Shown: in pieces, positions 27,747-38,177 of the stretch
How the letters are laid out: each line of letters begins with the position of its first letter
Position numbering within the stretch: the first letter of the stretch is position 1
Assembly: GCF_902168175.1 (NCBI RefSeq)
Contig: NZ_CABHOU010000025.1
Location: 496,001-560,000, forward strand
Length of the DNA stretch: 64,000 nt
Reading direction: 5' to 3'
Origin: an uncultured Chitinophaga sp.
GTDB lineage: Bacteria; Bacteroidota; Bacteroidia; Chitinophagales; Chitinophagaceae
Made by a program: the position numbers and the translations under genes
The notes under the pieces: generated by a model
What the model was told of the DNA's origin: nothing
The model's database searches: none
What the model saw: the letters and a program-made list of their open reading frames with translations, nothing else

Positions 27747-28772
27747 TTATTTCTTCGTGTATTCTTCCAGCCTGGTACCCCTGGTAAGAATAATCTTATT
27801 GCCTTTCACTTCTACAGGAATGATAGCCACCTCAAGATAAGAAGTACCTGCGTCGCCATTACTATCGTATACGATGTAGATAGATTTTAAGGATTCATCG
27901 TAGTTCCAGCCACCGGTTTTAGTGAAGGTGTTGCTGTAGCTGGTAAAAGCCATAGCATCGCAGGTAGACGTTGCCCAGTTAGGCATTCTGCCACCAGTAA
28001 CTTCCGTGCTTTTGAATGCGCCGCCGCTACCTAACACATACTCGAATTTATCGGTCTGGGTGATGTAGGTAGGTTTATAAATGCCATCGCACATTTGCCC
28101 ATTAGGGCAAACTGTGGTCGGCTTGTTGCTAACACAATACACCATTTGCTGAATTGTATCGGCCTTGTACACATTAAATTTCCAGGCCGTATCAAAGCCT
28201 ATTTTTTTTGTGCCGGACAATTGCCAGGTCCCGTTCAGGGAAGGCAGGCCTCCTGGTTGTTTAACTTCAACAATATATTTGATGGTATTGCTAACTGAAC
28301 CTCCTGCACTAAATGCCGCCACGTTAACGGTAAATGTGCCAGACTTGATATTTTCCGGCAATTTGAAGATGATGGCCGAGTCGCCGGGGAAAAATTCTCC
28401 CTCCGTTTTATACTGGCCCTCCTGGGCTTTGCGTGCATTACGCGCCAGTGTGTAATCTACTTTAAAATAAGAAGAGCTGTTACCCTCAAACTGTACAAGG
28501 TAGCCCGCGGCCGAGTAAGCACCCACCGAAAACCTGGGCTTGATAATGGTATAACGGCCATCGATCGCTACCACATCACCGTCCTCTGACTGAAGTACCA
28601 ATGCCTGGTCGGTAGCCGCCGGAATTGTGCCTTTAACCGTTTCACTGTAATAAACTTTAACTTTGCTGCTAAGCGCCACGCCATCCGTGGGATCTATTTC
28701 TGGTTGGTCGTCCTTACCACAGGACGTGAAGCCGGCTACTGCCAGCATAGACAACAATACGTACTTTTTCAT
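27747..28772 (-). CDS. Lipoprotein of unknown function (paralogue 2)
   Basis: A 341-residue protein with a lipobox (FTSCGKDD, Cys18). It is a clear paralogue of the upstream gene at 28921-29931: shared blocks include VKVYYSETVKG, AGYLVQ, SYFKVDYT and VEVKGNK, and both end in EYTKK. The N-terminal half looks like beta-sandwich modules; the C-terminal half starts LNGTWQLSGTKK, like the first strand of lipocalin-like domains. No enzyme motif is visible. A 46-base palindromic terminator separates the paralogues, so each is probably transcribed alone or the second is reduced. Confidence 0.7.
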   Translation of the reverse strand: MKKYVLLSMLAVAGFTSCGKDDQPEIDPTDGVALSSKVKVYYSETVKGTIPAATDQALVLQSEDGDVVAIDGRYTIIKPRFSVGAYSAAGYLVQFEGNSSSYFKVDYTLARNARKAQEGQYKTEGEFFPGDSAIIFKLPENIKSGTFTVNVAAFSAGGSVSNTIKYIVEVKQPGGLPSLNGTWQLSGTKKIGFDTAWKFNVYKADTIQQMVYCVSNKPTTVCPNGQMCDGIYKPTYITQTDKFEYVLGSGGAFKSTEVTGGRMPNWATSTCDAMAFTSYSNTFTKTGGWNYDESLKSIYIVYDSNGDAGTSYLEVAIIPVEVKGNKIILTRGTRLEEYTKK

Positions 28773-28869
28773 AGGAGGATAAATAGGTTTATCACACTAA
28801 GATATACCAAATACAATTAATAAATAACATCGACATTGTGTATTAGTTATCTATTTTTAGATTACATTA

Positions 28870-28915
28870 CCACAAATAAAAAGGCTGCCTTGCAAGGCAG
28901 CCTTTTTATTTGTGG
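28870..28915. terminator. Perfect 46-base palindromic terminator
   Basis: The whole segment equals its own reverse complement. Its core is AAAAAGGCTGCCTT / AAGGCAGCCTTTTT. It can stop transcription from either side and lies directly after the stop of the first lipoprotein gene. Confidence 0.85.
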
Positions 28916-28920
28916 TCGGA

Positions 28921-29931
28921 CTATTTTTTAGTGTATTCAACCTTTTCTCCATCGTCGTAAGTGATGGTAAATTTGTTACCCTTCACCTCCAGGTTGAAAG
29001 TTTCAAAGTCCCAAAGTTCATCGTCGCTGATGTTATCGCCAATGGACAGCACTTTAGTTTTTGAATTATAACCCCATGAACCGGTTGTGTTATCTTCCTG
29101 CTTTTCTTCGAAGTATTCGGCTTTTGAGCAGGTTGATGTTTCGAAGTTTAAGTATTTGTAAATACCCAGGTATACGCTGGTGAACTTACCGGCAGCTGTA
29201 AACGTAATCTCGTCTTTAGACTGATCCCTGATAGTAGTAGCTAATTTCACTTCAGTGCAATTGGCACCAGCAGGACACATATCATAGATTTTACCATCAT
29301 TGCACATCAGGTTGGTGAGTGCAGAGTCGATGAACACGTAAGTCCATTTCTTCTTTTCCGCATCATACTCACCCGATTTTTTCCAGGTACCTACCAGTGA
29401 ACCCAAACCTGCAGATTTAATTACAGTAATGCATGCAGTCACTTTATTACCGATTTTACCTTCCGCATTGTAGGCAGCGTACTCTACGCAGAACTCACCA
29501 TCCTGGAAGTCAGCAGGAATTTTAAGGATGATAACCGAATCTGCAGGATTTAGCGTTTCTGCTTCTTTAAACACACCAAGCTGTTTAGGAGCTTTACGGG
29601 CACCTCTTGGTTTGGTGTAATCAATTTTAAAGTAAGAGCCCGCGCCTTTAATTTGCACCAGGTAACCAGCTACATCGCCAGCTTCTACTTGTGGAACAAT
29701 GATAGCATAACCGCCACCGATGGCGGCAACGTCGTCGTCGCTGGCAATCAGGGTAGGCGCGCCCGTAGTAACGTCAGGCAATGAACCTTTTACCGTTTCA
29801 CCATAATAAACTTTTACATTAGCCGCAACCGCATCCGGGTTGGCAGGATTAGTTCCGGATTCTTTGTCGTCTTTACCACAAGACATAAATGCAGCGATAG
29901 CCAGCATAGAGAGCAGCAGGTACTTTTTCAT
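28921..29931 (-). CDS. Lipoprotein of unknown function (paralogue 1)
   Basis: A 336-residue protein with a lipobox (FMSCGKDD, Cys18). Same layout as the next gene: signal, N-terminal domain with VKVYYGETVKG and SYFKIDYT, a middle segment LNPADSVIILKIP, and a C-terminal lipocalin-like part from LGSLVGTWKKSG. The C-terminal half holds several Cys (e.g. NLMCNDGKIYDMCPAGANC) that recur in the paralogue and may form disulphides. The pair arose by tandem duplication. A good promoter lies at 30041-30070. Confidence 0.7.
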   Translation of the reverse strand: MKKYLLLSMLAIAAFMSCGKDDKESGTNPANPDAVAANVKVYYGETVKGSLPDVTTGAPTLIASDDDVAAIGGGYAIIVPQVEAGDVAGYLVQIKGAGSYFKIDYTKPRGARKAPKQLGVFKEAETLNPADSVIILKIPADFQDGEFCVEYAAYNAEGKIGNKVTACITVIKSAGLGSLVGTWKKSGEYDAEKKKWTYVFIDSALTNLMCNDGKIYDMCPAGANCTEVKLATTIRDQSKDEITFTAAGKFTSVYLGIYKYLNFETSTCSKAEYFEEKQEDNTTGSWGYNSKTKVLSIGDNISDDELWDFETFNLEVKGNKFTITYDDGEKVEYTKK

Positions 29932-30040
29932 AGGAGGTTTGATTAATTAGTGAATATTATATAAAATTTCAGGCGGGGGTTTATACCACCAGTATTAGCA
30001 ATCGGGTTATTCAGGTTTGCACTTCGCTCATTGCACGCTA

Positions 30041-30070
30041 CAAAGATATTATAACAATCAACAAATTCAA
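30041..30070 (-). promoter_or_regulatory. Promoter of the lipoprotein paralogue 1 gene
   Basis: On the minus strand TTG (30070-30068), a 19-base spacer and TATCTTTG (30048-30041). Confidence 0.7.
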
Positions 30071-30110
30071 TTATTTAATAATCTTTATTAAATTACTTAA
30101 TAAGGACTAA

Positions 30111-30149
30111 ACACAAAAAGGCCTCGCTTTTAACAGCGAGGCCTTTTAT
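30111..30149 (-). terminator. Terminator of fusA
   Basis: AAAAGGCCTCGCT / AGCGAGGCCTTTT stem, followed on the minus strand by TTTTTGTG. Confidence 0.85.
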
Positions 30150-30170
30150 ATTGAAAGATCAATAGTCGAA

Positions 30171-32318
30171 TTAGTCGGCTTTCACTTTACCTTTTACTTT
30201 CGCGATCACTTCTTCAGCGATGTTGTTAGGAGCAGGTGAGTAGTGAGAGAACTCCATGATAGAAGTTGCACGGCCAGAAGACAGTGAACGGAGCTGCGTA
30301 ACGTAACCGAACATTTCGCTCAACGGTACTTTAGCTTTGATCACCTGTGCGTTGTTTTTAGATTCCATACCTTCCAGCATACCACGACGGCGGTTCAGGT
30401 CACCTGTAACATCACCCATGTACTGGTCTGGAGTGGTAACTTCAACTTTCATGATAGGCTCGAGCAATACCGGCTTAGCTTTACGGCCAGCTTCGCGGAA
30501 CGCGGATTTGGCGCAAAGTTCGAAGGACATTGCATCGGAATCCACCTGGTGGAAGGAACCGTCAAACAAACGAACTTTCAGGTTATCCAGTGGGTAGTTA
30601 GCGAGTACACCATTTGACATGGAAGCCTCGAAACCTTTCTGGATAGCAGGAATGAACTCTTTAGGGATAGAACCACCAAAGATATCATTAATGAACTGGA
30701 AGTGTTTGCCATCGTTTTCTTTCAGCCATTCAACATCAGCAGGTCCGATCTCGATCTGGATGTCGGCGAATTTACCGCGACCACCTGTTTGTTTCTTGAA
30801 CACTTCGCGGTGTTCGAGTTTCTGGGTGAATGCTTCTTTGTAAGCTACCTGAGGGTTACCCTGGTTAACTTCCACTTTGAATTCGCGTTTCATACGATCG
30901 ATGATGATCTCGAGGTGAAGCTCACCCATACCGCTAAGTACAGTCTGACCTGTTTCTTCGTCGGTTTTAACTTTCAGGGTAGGATCTTCCTCTACGAGTT
31001 TGGCGATAGCCATACCCATTTTATCAACGTCTGCCTGAGTTTTAGGCTCGATCGCAACAGCGATTACCGGCTCAGGGAAGGTCATTGATTCCAGGACTAT
31101 TGGTGATTTTTCATCACACAGGGTATCACCTGTTTTGATATCTTTAAAACCAACAGCAGCTCCGATATCACCAGCTTCGATGAAATCGATAGGGTTCTGC
31201 TTGTTAGCGTGCATCTGCATGATACGGCTGATACGCTCGTTTTTGCCTGTACGTGTATTGAGTACGTAAGAGCCAGCGTCCAGACGGCCAGAATAAGCCC
31301 TGAAGAATGCCAGACGGCCTACGAATGGATCGGTAGCGATCTTGAAAGCCAATGCAGCGAAAGGTTCTTTTGCATCAGGCCTACGGATGATCTCTTCGCC
31401 ATTATCAGGGTTAGTACCTGTTACGGCTTCGATATCCATTGGAGAAGGCAGGTAGCGACAAACGGCATCCAGCATTTTCTGTACACCTTTGTTTTTGAAG
31501 GAAGAACCGCACATCATCGGGATGATCGCCATATCGATGGTAGCTTTACGGATCGCTTCGTGAATTTCGGCCTCAGAGATAGAGTTTGGATCGTCGAAGA
31601 ATTTCTCGAGCAGTTTGTCATCGTAGTCAGCAACAGCCTCAACGAGTTTAGCTCTCCATTCGTTCGCTTCTTCCACCATATCAGCCGGAATGTCGATTTC
31701 CTGGTAAGTAGCACCTTTACCTTCTTCGTCCCAGATAATACCTTTCATGGTAATCAGATCGATTACACCTTTGAAAGTATCTTCCGCGCCGATAGGCAGG
31801 GTTAATGGAACTGGATTAGCACCCAGCATTTCCCTGATCTGTTTTACCACGTTCAGGAAGTCTGCACCGGAGCGGTCCATTTTGTTAACGAAACCGATAC
31901 GGGGTACACGGTAGCGGTTAGCCTGGCGCCAAACGGTTTCAGACTGTGGTTCAACGCCTGATACAGCGCAGAACAATGCTACGAGACCATCCAGTACACG
32001 CAGTGAACGTTCAACTTCTACAGTGAAGTCCACGTGACCGGGAGTATCGATGATGTTAAATTTATATTGTTTACTATCTGGCGTAGCTGCACCCTGTTGG
32101 GTAGGGAAGTTCCAAAAACAGGTAGTCGCAGCGGATGTGATGGTAATACCTCTCTCCTGCTCTTGCGCCATCCAGTCCATGGTAGCTGCACCTTCGTGAA
32201 CCTCACCTATTTTGTGGGTTTTACCTGTATAATACAGGATACGCTCTGTGGTAGTGGTTTTACCGGCATCGATGTGCGCCGCAATACCAAAGTTTCTTTG
32301 AAATCTTAAGTCTGCCAT
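30171..32318 (-). CDS. fusA: Elongation factor G
   Basis: A 715-residue translocation GTPase. The G1 loop [11 protein letters not shown] lies near residue 14, switch [10 protein letters not shown] near 91, and NKMD near 145. Domains II-V follow, with the domain IV signature [17 protein letters not shown] and the C-terminal EF-G fold. It is monocistronic, with its own promoter and terminator. In most bacteria it lies directly between rpsG and tuf or rpsJ; here about 6 kb separate it from rpsG and 5.5 kb from rpsJ. Confidence 0.98.
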   Translation of the reverse strand: MADLRFQRNFGIAAHIDAGKTTTTERILYYTGKTHKIGEVHEGAATMDWMAQEQERGITITSAATTCFWNFPTQQGAATPDSKQYKFNIIDTPGHVDFTVEVERSLRVLDGLVALFCAVSGVEPQSETVWRQANRYRVPRIGFVNKMDRSGADFLNVVKQIREMLGANPVPLTLPIGAEDTFKGVIDLITMKGIIWDEEGKGATYQEIDIPADMVEEANEWRAKLVEAVADYDDKLLEKFFDDPNSISEAEIHEAIRKATIDMAIIPMMCGSSFKNKGVQKMLDAVCRYLPSPMDIEAVTGTNPDNGEEIIRRPDAKEPFAALAFKIATDPFVGRLAFFRAYSGRLDAGSYVLNTRTGKNERISRIMQMHANKQNPIDFIEAGDIGAAVGFKDIKTGDTLCDEKSPIVLESMTFPEPVIAVAIEPKTQADVDKMGMAIAKLVEEDPTLKVKTDEETGQTVLSGMGELHLEIIIDRMKREFKVEVNQGNPQVAYKEAFTQKLEHREVFKKQTGGRGKFADIQIEIGPADVEWLKENDGKHFQFINDIFGGSIPKEFIPAIQKGFEASMSNGVLANYPLDNLKVRLFDGSFHQVDSDAMSFELCAKSAFREAGRKAKPVLLEPIMKVEVTTPDQYMGDVTGDLNRRRGMLEGMESKNNAQVIKAKVPLSEMFGYVTQLRSLSSGRATSIMEFSHYSPAPNNIAEEVIAKVKGKVKAD

Positions 32319-32354
32319 AAAATTAAAATGCTAAAAATAATGCAATTCAGGGCG

Positions 32355-32385
32355 CAAAGGTAAACTATTTTTAACAATAAATAAA
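32355..32385 (-). promoter_or_regulatory. Promoter of fusA
   Basis: On the minus strand TACCTTTG at 32362-32355 with TTTA (32385-32382) 19 bases upstream. The leader would be about 30 bases. Confidence 0.65.
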
Positions 32386-32996
32386 GTAGTTATCCTTTGT
32401 CGAATTGTTAATTCGGTGCCATTTTTCAGGGCATGGGAAAGCCCTGTCATATTAAAAAAATATAATTGAGTAAGTGGTGCGGAATTTCCAGTAAAATGAC
32501 AAAAAAAGCCGGGAATTAAAAAAAAACCGCCATTCGCCAATCTAAAATGGTGACTTTTATCGAAAGTATTAATTTTATTCAAGGTAATAGGCTCCGCAGC
32601 AATCAGAAACCCGTGTAGTAGCGAAGCGAGCAATGCCCCAAAGAACCATATAAGATGTGAGGAACATAGATTAGCAGCAGCATCCTCATATCAAAAATAC
32701 ACAGCACTCCATATTAAGGATTCTTTTAACAAGTTCTTGTTGAACCAGGAAAAATATTGCCCACACTTTTGGGAGTGGGTAGTCAGTAGTATTTGCAACC
32801 ATAAAAACCGAAAACACATGAAACCACATCTACTTTCCACTTTCTGTGTGCGTAAGCCACCCCCGCAATAAGATAATCGCATCTTCTTAAGGCATTGCCC
32901 ATCCATTGCCAACACGGCCTGCTAAAGGCGGTAATGGCATTGCTATGCCCCAAAGATGTTGTCACCCGTTTCTACATCCCAATTAATTCAATCATC
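32386..32996. other. Intergenic region upstream of fusA and the fibre block
   Basis: About 600 bases with no convincing gene. Short frames on both strands show no family features and no usual start. It should contain the promoter of the plus-strand fibre block, but no clear consensus was found. Confidence 0.4.
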
Positions 32997-33497
32997 ATGA
33001 AAACAACCTTTACGAGGTATTTACTCTTTCTGGGCTTTGCGGTGGCGCTAAGCCTGCCGGCCAGGTCGCAGATTCTCGTGCGCCAGGTTACGGCCACCGC
33101 AGGCGGCAGCGGAGCGGTCAATGGTGTGTCGTTCGAATACACTGTAGGCGAAGCTGTAATCTCCACATTGTCGGGCGGCGAGATGTTGACCCAGGGCTTC
33201 CATCAGCCAGAGGTTATTCCCCATCCCGGTCAGGGCGTAAACCCGCTGATCAACGCGATCATATTTCCCAACCCGGCCGTAGCTAATGTTAATATACGGT
33301 TCGACCTGCTGGACAACGCCAATGTGCAGATGCTGTTTATCAATGCAGCCGGCCAGGTAGTGTACCAGGAAGCCCGGAAATACGCGCCAGGGAAAATCAC
33401 CATGACCCTGCCGGTCAATCGCTTCGCAGCCGGTATTTACACGGTCCTGATAAAAGCAAACGGTCACGTGTTTATGGACAAGCTGATCGTCCAGTAA
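32997..33497 (+). CDS. Small T9SS-exported protein with type A sorting domain
   Basis: A 166-residue protein. Signal peptide MKTTFTRYLLFLGFAVALSL to about ARSQ; a short N-terminal module (ATAGGSGAVNGVSFEYTVGE, then LTQGFHQPEV) seen in many Bacteroidota secreted proteins; then a C-terminal type A sorting domain from about residue 90 (IIFPNPAVANVNIRF, AAGIYTVLI, ending DKLIVQ). Type IX export to the cell surface follows from the family. The frame is open to 32895, but the signal peptide fixes the start at 32997. It is the first of four closely spaced plus-strand genes. Confidence 0.85.
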   Translation: MKTTFTRYLLFLGFAVALSLPARSQILVRQVTATAGGSGAVNGVSFEYTVGEAVISTLSGGEMLTQGFHQPEVIPHPGQGVNPLINAIIFPNPAVANVNIRFDLLDNANVQMLFINAAGQVVYQEARKYAPGKITMTLPVNRFAAGIYTVLIKANGHVFMDKLIVQ

Positions 33498-33517
33498 ATT
33501 ATCTCAAACAAAAGAGC

Positions 33518-34684
33518 ATGAAAAAGTACATCATACCCTTAGTGCTAAGCTGCTGCATTTTAGGAGCGTGGCAGGCTTCAGCACAAAAACAGCAGCAGAA
33601 GCCCCCCAGTGTGGGCGCCTCTTTCCTGCAAATTAATCCGGACGCCCGCAGCAGTGGCGTTGGCGATGCACCCACCGGAATGGAGCCCGACGCCAATGCG
33701 CTGTTTCATAATGCCGCCAAAATTGTGTTCGCCGGCGATTGGGGCGTAAGCGCCTCCTACTCCCCCTGGATGTGGGAAATGAACACCGGCAGCTCCAATA
33801 CTGCCATGGCTTACATTTCAGGGTTTAAAAACTTTGGCGATAAGGAAGGGGTTGGCATGTCTGTAAAGTACTTCCACCATGGCGAAGTGACTTTCCGCGA
33901 CGATAATGGCAACGAAATGCAAAAGTATAAGCCAAAAGAGTTTTCCATTGATGCGAGCTATGCGCGGAAATTGGGAAACAACCTGGCACTGGCCGTATCG
34001 TTACGCTACATTCGCAGCGACCTTGGCAGTGGTACTTTTAACGGCCTTGAGCAAAAACCGGCACAGGCAGGTGCAGGCGACATTGGCCTGTATTACCAAA
34101 GCCATGCAAACCATATCGACTTCGATAACCGGTATTGCTGGGGCGTAAGTTTTACCAACATTGGCAACAAACTGAAGTACACCGACGATGCACAGCGTAA
34201 AACATTCCTCCCTATGAACCTCCGGATTGGCGGTGGCTATAGTTTCGTACACACCACTGATCACATGTTCACCCTTTCGGCTGAAGTCAACAAACTGTTA
34301 GTGCCTACTCCTCCGATTTATGTGGAAGATATTAACGGTGTGCCTACCAGCGAAATCGAAAAGGGTAAAGATCCGGACCGTGGTATAGCTGAAGCGCTTT
34401 TTTCTTCTCTGTGGGACGCACCTGGCGGATTTAGCGAAGAAATACGCGAATTCACGGCCTCAGGAGGAATAGAATATGCTTACCAGCGGCAGTTTTTTGT
34501 TCGTGCAGGCTATTTCCGGGAGCATCCTAACAAAGGTCACCGGCAACATGCAGCGGCAGGCATTGGGGTAAAAATTAAAGCCATCCAACTCGATATGGCT
34601 TACATCATGCCGACAGACGCCAGCCTGTACCGTCGGAAAACGCTGAAATTCACCCTGCTTTATAACCTTTCTCCAGAAAAATAA
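33518..34684 (+). CDS. PorV-family outer-membrane protein of the type IX secretion system
   Basis: A 388-residue barrel with a signal peptide ending ASAQ. After it comes the PorV signature region SVGASFLQINPDARSSGVGD and DANALFHNAAKI, followed by alternating barrel strands; length agrees with PorV (about 390). PorV shuttles cargo from the T9SS translocon to the PorU sortase. It starts 20 bases after a T9SS-sorted protein gene. It could be the main PorV or a dedicated paralogue; without the rest of the genome this cannot be decided. Confidence 0.8.
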   Translation: MKKYIIPLVLSCCILGAWQASAQKQQQKPPSVGASFLQINPDARSSGVGDAPTGMEPDANALFHNAAKIVFAGDWGVSASYSPWMWEMNTGSSNTAMAYISGFKNFGDKEGVGMSVKYFHHGEVTFRDDNGNEMQKYKPKEFSIDASYARKLGNNLALAVSLRYIRSDLGSGTFNGLEQKPAQAGAGDIGLYYQSHANHIDFDNRYCWGVSFTNIGNKLKYTDDAQRKTFLPMNLRIGGGYSFVHTTDHMFTLSAEVNKLLVPTPPIYVEDINGVPTSEIEKGKDPDRGIAEALFSSLWDAPGGFSEEIREFTASGGIEYAYQRQFFVRAGYFREHPNKGHRQHAAAGIGVKIKAIQLDMAYIMPTDASLYRRKTLKFTLLYNLSPEK

Positions 34685-34708
34685 TTTACTAACCTGAAAT
34701 AACACCAT

Positions 34709-35125
34709 ATGAAAATTTTAATACTGCTCATCGGCATGTTAACCATCGGCGCACTGGGAGTTAACGCCCAGGAAAATAACGGAGGTGGTGCCAAATCAAC
34801 CAAATACCGGTTATTTCCAGACTTCGATAAAGATGTTAAAAAGGTGAATGCTACGGAAGATAAAAATGCCCGCAGAGCAGCCCCACAAAACACCACATCG
34901 ACCAGGGAACAGATTTTTAAGGACTATAAAAAGCAGCCTGCTGCGCGTTCAGCGAAACCATCTGCCCTAAAAACGGGTGGCGCAAAACTTTCGTCGGATA
35001 GTAAAGCAGAACCTGCACCTGCAAAGGAAGAAGTGAAAAAACCTGAAATTCCACTGCAGGAAGGCCAGGAGCCAAAAGAAAAACCTGTTACCACGCCCAA
35101 AACAACTCCGCTCTCAAAACAGTAA
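34709..35125 (+). CDS. Lys/Pro-rich secreted protein of unknown function
   Basis: A 138-residue protein. Signal peptide [20 protein letters not shown], then a low-complexity chain rich in Lys, Pro, Ala and Glu, probably disordered (e.g. [20 protein letters not shown]). No family is recognisable. It lies 24 bases after the PorV-type gene and 14 bases before the fibre gene, so it probably serves with them. Confidence 0.65.
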   Translation: MKILILLIGMLTIGALGVNAQENNGGGAKSTKYRLFPDFDKDVKKVNATEDKNARRAAPQNTTSTREQIFKDYKKQPAARSAKPSALKTGGAKLSSDSKAEPAPAKEEVKKPEIPLQEGQEPKEKPVTTPKTTPLSKQ

Positions 35126-35139
35126 AACCAGCACCTAAC

Positions 35140-38076
35140 ATGAAAAAATTACTATATACTACTTTCTTTTTGTTCCTTGCTCTTTATGCTACTGCTCAAA
35201 GCGGGCTTACGGGCACCAACTACCAGGCGGTAGCGCGGAACTCGAATGGTACCGTTTACGCTAACCAGGCAGTAAACGTACGTTTCTCCATCCTGGGTGG
35301 CTCCAATGCCGGCCCGGTACAATACCAGGAAACACATGCCGCTAACACTAACCAGCTTGGCCTGTTCAACCTGCAAATCGGTAAAGGTACTCCGGTAACC
35401 GGCACGTTTGCGGGCGTTCCCTGGGCCAATGCCAACCAATTTCTTAAGGTGGAAGTAAGCCTGAATGGCGGTGGCAGTTATACCGAATTAGGTACTTCCC
35501 AACTGATGACAGTGCCATTCGCCCTGTTCGCCGCAAGCGGTAACCCTGGCCCACAAGGGCCACAAGGTGTTCCGGGCGTTGCAGGCCCTGCGGGTCCCGT
35601 AGGTGCTGCTGGCCCTGTTGGTCCTGTAGGCCCGGCTGGTCCCGCCGGCCTTAACGGTGTAAATGGCGCCATAGGCCCTGTTGGCCCTGCCGGTCCGGCA
35701 GGTGTTGCTGGGCCCGTTGGCGCAATTGGTCCTGTCGGTCCTGCAGGCCCAGTAGGCCCTGCCGGTCCCCAGGGCCCTCCGGGTGATCTTAATGCAGCTC
35801 CTGCAAGCGGGGACCTCAGCGGCAACTATCCTGGTCCTACAGTGGCGAAACTGCAGGGACAAACCCTGAGCGGTGTTGTACCTATATTGGACCAGGTGTT
35901 GAAGTTTAATGGCACCGAATGGGTTCCGTCTACGTTATCTGCAGGCCTTACCCTTCCGTTCGTTGCCAATGAGAATAACGCCAACACACTCTTTTCCATC
36001 AACAATGCAGGCGACGGCACTTCTATAGAGGGTACTAATAGCACCACTACTTCAAGCATAGCAGCCGTGCGTGGTATCGTCACCAGTACTGCTCCGGGTG
36101 GCTTCTCGTCTGCAGTACGTGGCATTAATAATGGTACCGGCGGACTGGGAATTGGTATTTGGGGCAGCCAGGCAGGCAGCGGATGGGGTGTTTATGGTGT
36201 TACGCCTAACGGCCTCGGCGTTTATGGTAACTCCAGCGCAGGCGGTACTGGTGTGTATGCAAATAGTAATAGCGGAACGGGGCTTACTGCTACCAGCAAC
36301 AACGGTATTGCCGCCAGCATTTCCATCTTTAACAATGCAAACAACAGTAATGTACTAAATGCAAATACCCTCGGTAATGGTACAGTAATAAACGTCACCT
36401 CATCCGGTAACGGAGCTGGTGTGTTTTCCTCTACCGGCGCAGGTTTCGCGGTGCATGGTGTTACAAGTGAGCAAACAAGTGCAGGTGTTATTGCTGATAA
36501 TAATGGCGCGGGTGAAGCCGTGGTTGGCCGTACTACATCCGATATTGCGGGTGCGGTAGTGGGGCGTAACGACGGTGGCGGTTATGGTGTGAGAGGTTTT
36601 ATCTCTACCAACACCACCGGCACCGCCATAGGCGTTTTTGGACAGGTAGGTCAAAATAGCAGTAAGGGCCGGGCAGGTAGATTCGTAAACCTGAACCAAA
36701 GTAACGAACTCGGCAACACGCTTGAGGTAGAAACTAATAGTAACGGTAATATTCCCGACAATACCCAGGGCAATGCTGCATCTTTCCTGGTAGACAACAC
36801 TAACAGTGTTGCAGCAGGCGTACGTTCTGAAGTAAATACCATTTTCGGCAACTTCGGTGCCGCAGGTATATTCGGCATAGCTTCAGGCACAGGTGGTTTC
36901 GCCGGCCTTTTCCACTCTTCAAACCCAACAGGTAATGGCCGTGCGCTGGTTGCGATTTCAGACGGTAATGGTAATGCTATTACTGCCAACTCCGCTAACA
37001 GCGGGAACGCGGTAGAGGCGAATATAGACGGTGATGGTACCGCAGTATATGGCTGGGTACCAACCTTCGCCGAAGGCCGTGCAGCGAGGTTCGAACACTT
37101 TAACGACGACAATGAAAATGCCGTAGTAACTGTAAAAACAGTGGGTAACGGTATAGGCGGCGATTTCAAGGTAGACCGCACCACCGGTACTTCTCCTGCA
37201 GTGAAAGGAGAGGTTAACTCCATATTCGCCAACTTTGGTACTGCCGGTGTTTACGGGCTGTCATCAGGTACAGGTGGGTATGCCGGCTTATTCTACTCTT
37301 CTAATGCGGGAGGCAACGGCCCCGCAGTACTGGCGCTTACAGAAGGCGCTGGTAACGGCATTACCGCCAATGCAGGTGGTAATGGCGATGGAATTGAAGC
37401 TAGTTGTGACGGCAATGGCAACGCAGTATCTGGCTTCGTCCCGAACTTTGGTACTGGCAGAGCCGGAAGGTTCGCCAACTTCAATAACGCCAACGCACAA
37501 CCTGTTGTACATGTCACCACTACCGGCACCGGTTCAACCCTGCTCATCAACCACACGGGCCCAAGCGGTAACCTGGCCGTTTTCCAAAGCGCTGGTGCCA
37601 ACGTTGCCCGCATTAACAAAGCCGGCATGGGCTTCTTTAACGGAGGCACCCAGAACTCAGGTGCGGACGTTGCCGAGGCGTTTGACGTAAGCGGCAGCAT
37701 CAGCAACTACGAACCTGGGGATGTACTGGTGATCGCTACCAGCGAAGACAGGATGGTGGAAAAATCCTCTGAGCCTTACTCTACACTCGTAGCGGGCGTA
37801 TATGCTACTAAACCGGGTGTACTCTTAACAGAAGAAGAAATCGATACCGATATTTCCGATAAAGCCCCAATGGGTGTTGTAGGTGTAATCCCTACTAAAG
37901 TTTGCCTCGAAGGCGGCCCTATCAAACGCGGCGACATGCTGGTTACTTCCAGCAAAGCAGGTTACGCGATGAAGGCCGATCCAGAGAAAGTAAAACCCGG
38001 CCAGGTAATCGGTAAAGCACTGCAGCAGCATCTTTCCGGCGAAGGGAAAATCAAAGTACTGGTAAACGTGAAGTAA
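35140..38076 (+). CDS. Collagen-like secreted fibre protein
   Basis: A 978-residue protein. Signal peptide to about residue 20 (ALYATAQ). An N-terminal domain ([20 protein letters not shown] to about residue 130) is shared by many Bacteroidota fibre proteins. Residues about 134-214 are 27 uninterrupted Gly-X-Y triplets rich in Pro and Ala. Residues 290-850 are Gly/Asn-rich repeats of beta-solenoid style, including a 127-residue tandem unit (starts near 565 and 692). The C-terminal domain (about 850-978, from [12 protein letters not shown] to VLVNVK) resembles the cap domain of such proteins. It has no T9SS sorting tail. Trimeric surface fibre is the likely form. Last gene of the block. Confidence 0.8.
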   Translation: MKKLLYTTFFLFLALYATAQSGLTGTNYQAVARNSNGTVYANQAVNVRFSILGGSNAGPVQYQETHAANTNQLGLFNLQIGKGTPVTGTFAGVPWANANQFLKVEVSLNGGGSYTELGTSQLMTVPFALFAASGNPGPQGPQGVPGVAGPAGPVGAAGPVGPVGPAGPAGLNGVNGAIGPVGPAGPAGVAGPVGAIGPVGPAGPVGPAGPQGPPGDLNAAPASGDLSGNYPGPTVAKLQGQTLSGVVPILDQVLKFNGTEWVPSTLSAGLTLPFVANENNANTLFSINNAGDGTSIEGTNSTTTSSIAAVRGIVTSTAPGGFSSAVRGINNGTGGLGIGIWGSQAGSGWGVYGVTPNGLGVYGNSSAGGTGVYANSNSGTGLTATSNNGIAASISIFNNANNSNVLNANTLGNGTVINVTSSGNGAGVFSSTGAGFAVHGVTSEQTSAGVIADNNGAGEAVVGRTTSDIAGAVVGRNDGGGYGVRGFISTNTTGTAIGVFGQVGQNSSKGRAGRFVNLNQSNELGNTLEVETNSNGNIPDNTQGNAASFLVDNTNSVAAGVRSEVNTIFGNFGAAGIFGIASGTGGFAGLFHSSNPTGNGRALVAISDGNGNAITANSANSGNAVEANIDGDGTAVYGWVPTFAEGRAARFEHFNDDNENAVVTVKTVGNGIGGDFKVDRTTGTSPAVKGEVNSIFANFGTAGVYGLSSGTGGYAGLFYSSNAGGNGPAVLALTEGAGNGITANAGGNGDGIEASCDGNGNAVSGFVPNFGTGRAGRFANFNNANAQPVVHVTTTGTGSTLLINHTGPSGNLAVFQSAGANVARINKAGMGFFNGGTQNSGADVAEAFDVSGSISNYEPGDVLVIATSEDRMVEKSSEPYSTLVAGVYATKPGVLLTEEEIDTDISDKAPMGVVGVIPTKVCLEGGPIKRGDMLVTSSKAGYAMKADPEKVKPGQVIGKALQQHLSGEGKIKVLVNVK
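35539..35781 (+). repeat. Collagen-type Gly-X-Y coding repeat
   Basis: Twenty-seven consecutive nine-base units coding Gly-X-Y, mostly GPV, GPA and GPQ, without interruption. Frequent GGCCCTG-type units make the DNA itself repetitive. Confidence 0.95.
36832..37593 (+). repeat. Tandem 127-codon repeat in the fibre gene
   Basis: Unit 1 starts [15 protein letters not shown] (36832); unit 2 starts [15 protein letters not shown] (37213), 381 bases later. Later blocks align too: [11 protein letters not shown] with [11 protein letters not shown], and [11 protein letters not shown] with [11 protein letters not shown]. The second unit decays before the cap domain. Confidence 0.8.
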
Positions 38077-38153
38077 CTTTTGCGGTATAAGTAATGTGCT
38101 GCGCGACAAAGTTCGCAGTACAGTTAGAAGTTTAATTATGGTTGTAACTTAGC

Positions 38154-38177
38154 GAAGCCCGCTTTCCAGCGGGCTTC
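38154..38177 (+). terminator. Hairpin after the fibre gene
   Basis: GAAGCCCGC / GCGGGCTTC stem with a 6-base loop, 77 bases after the stop. The T-run is poor, so termination is probable rather than certain. Confidence 0.55.

Noticed and set aside
32691..32965. Short minus-strand frames upstream of the T9SS gene
   Set aside because: Overlapping short frames with Cys/Trp-rich products, typical of non-coding DNA.
35478..35862. Two Pro/Thr- or Arg/Cys-rich frames on the minus strand
   Set aside because: They are shadows of the collagen-type Gly-X-Y repeat of the fibre gene.
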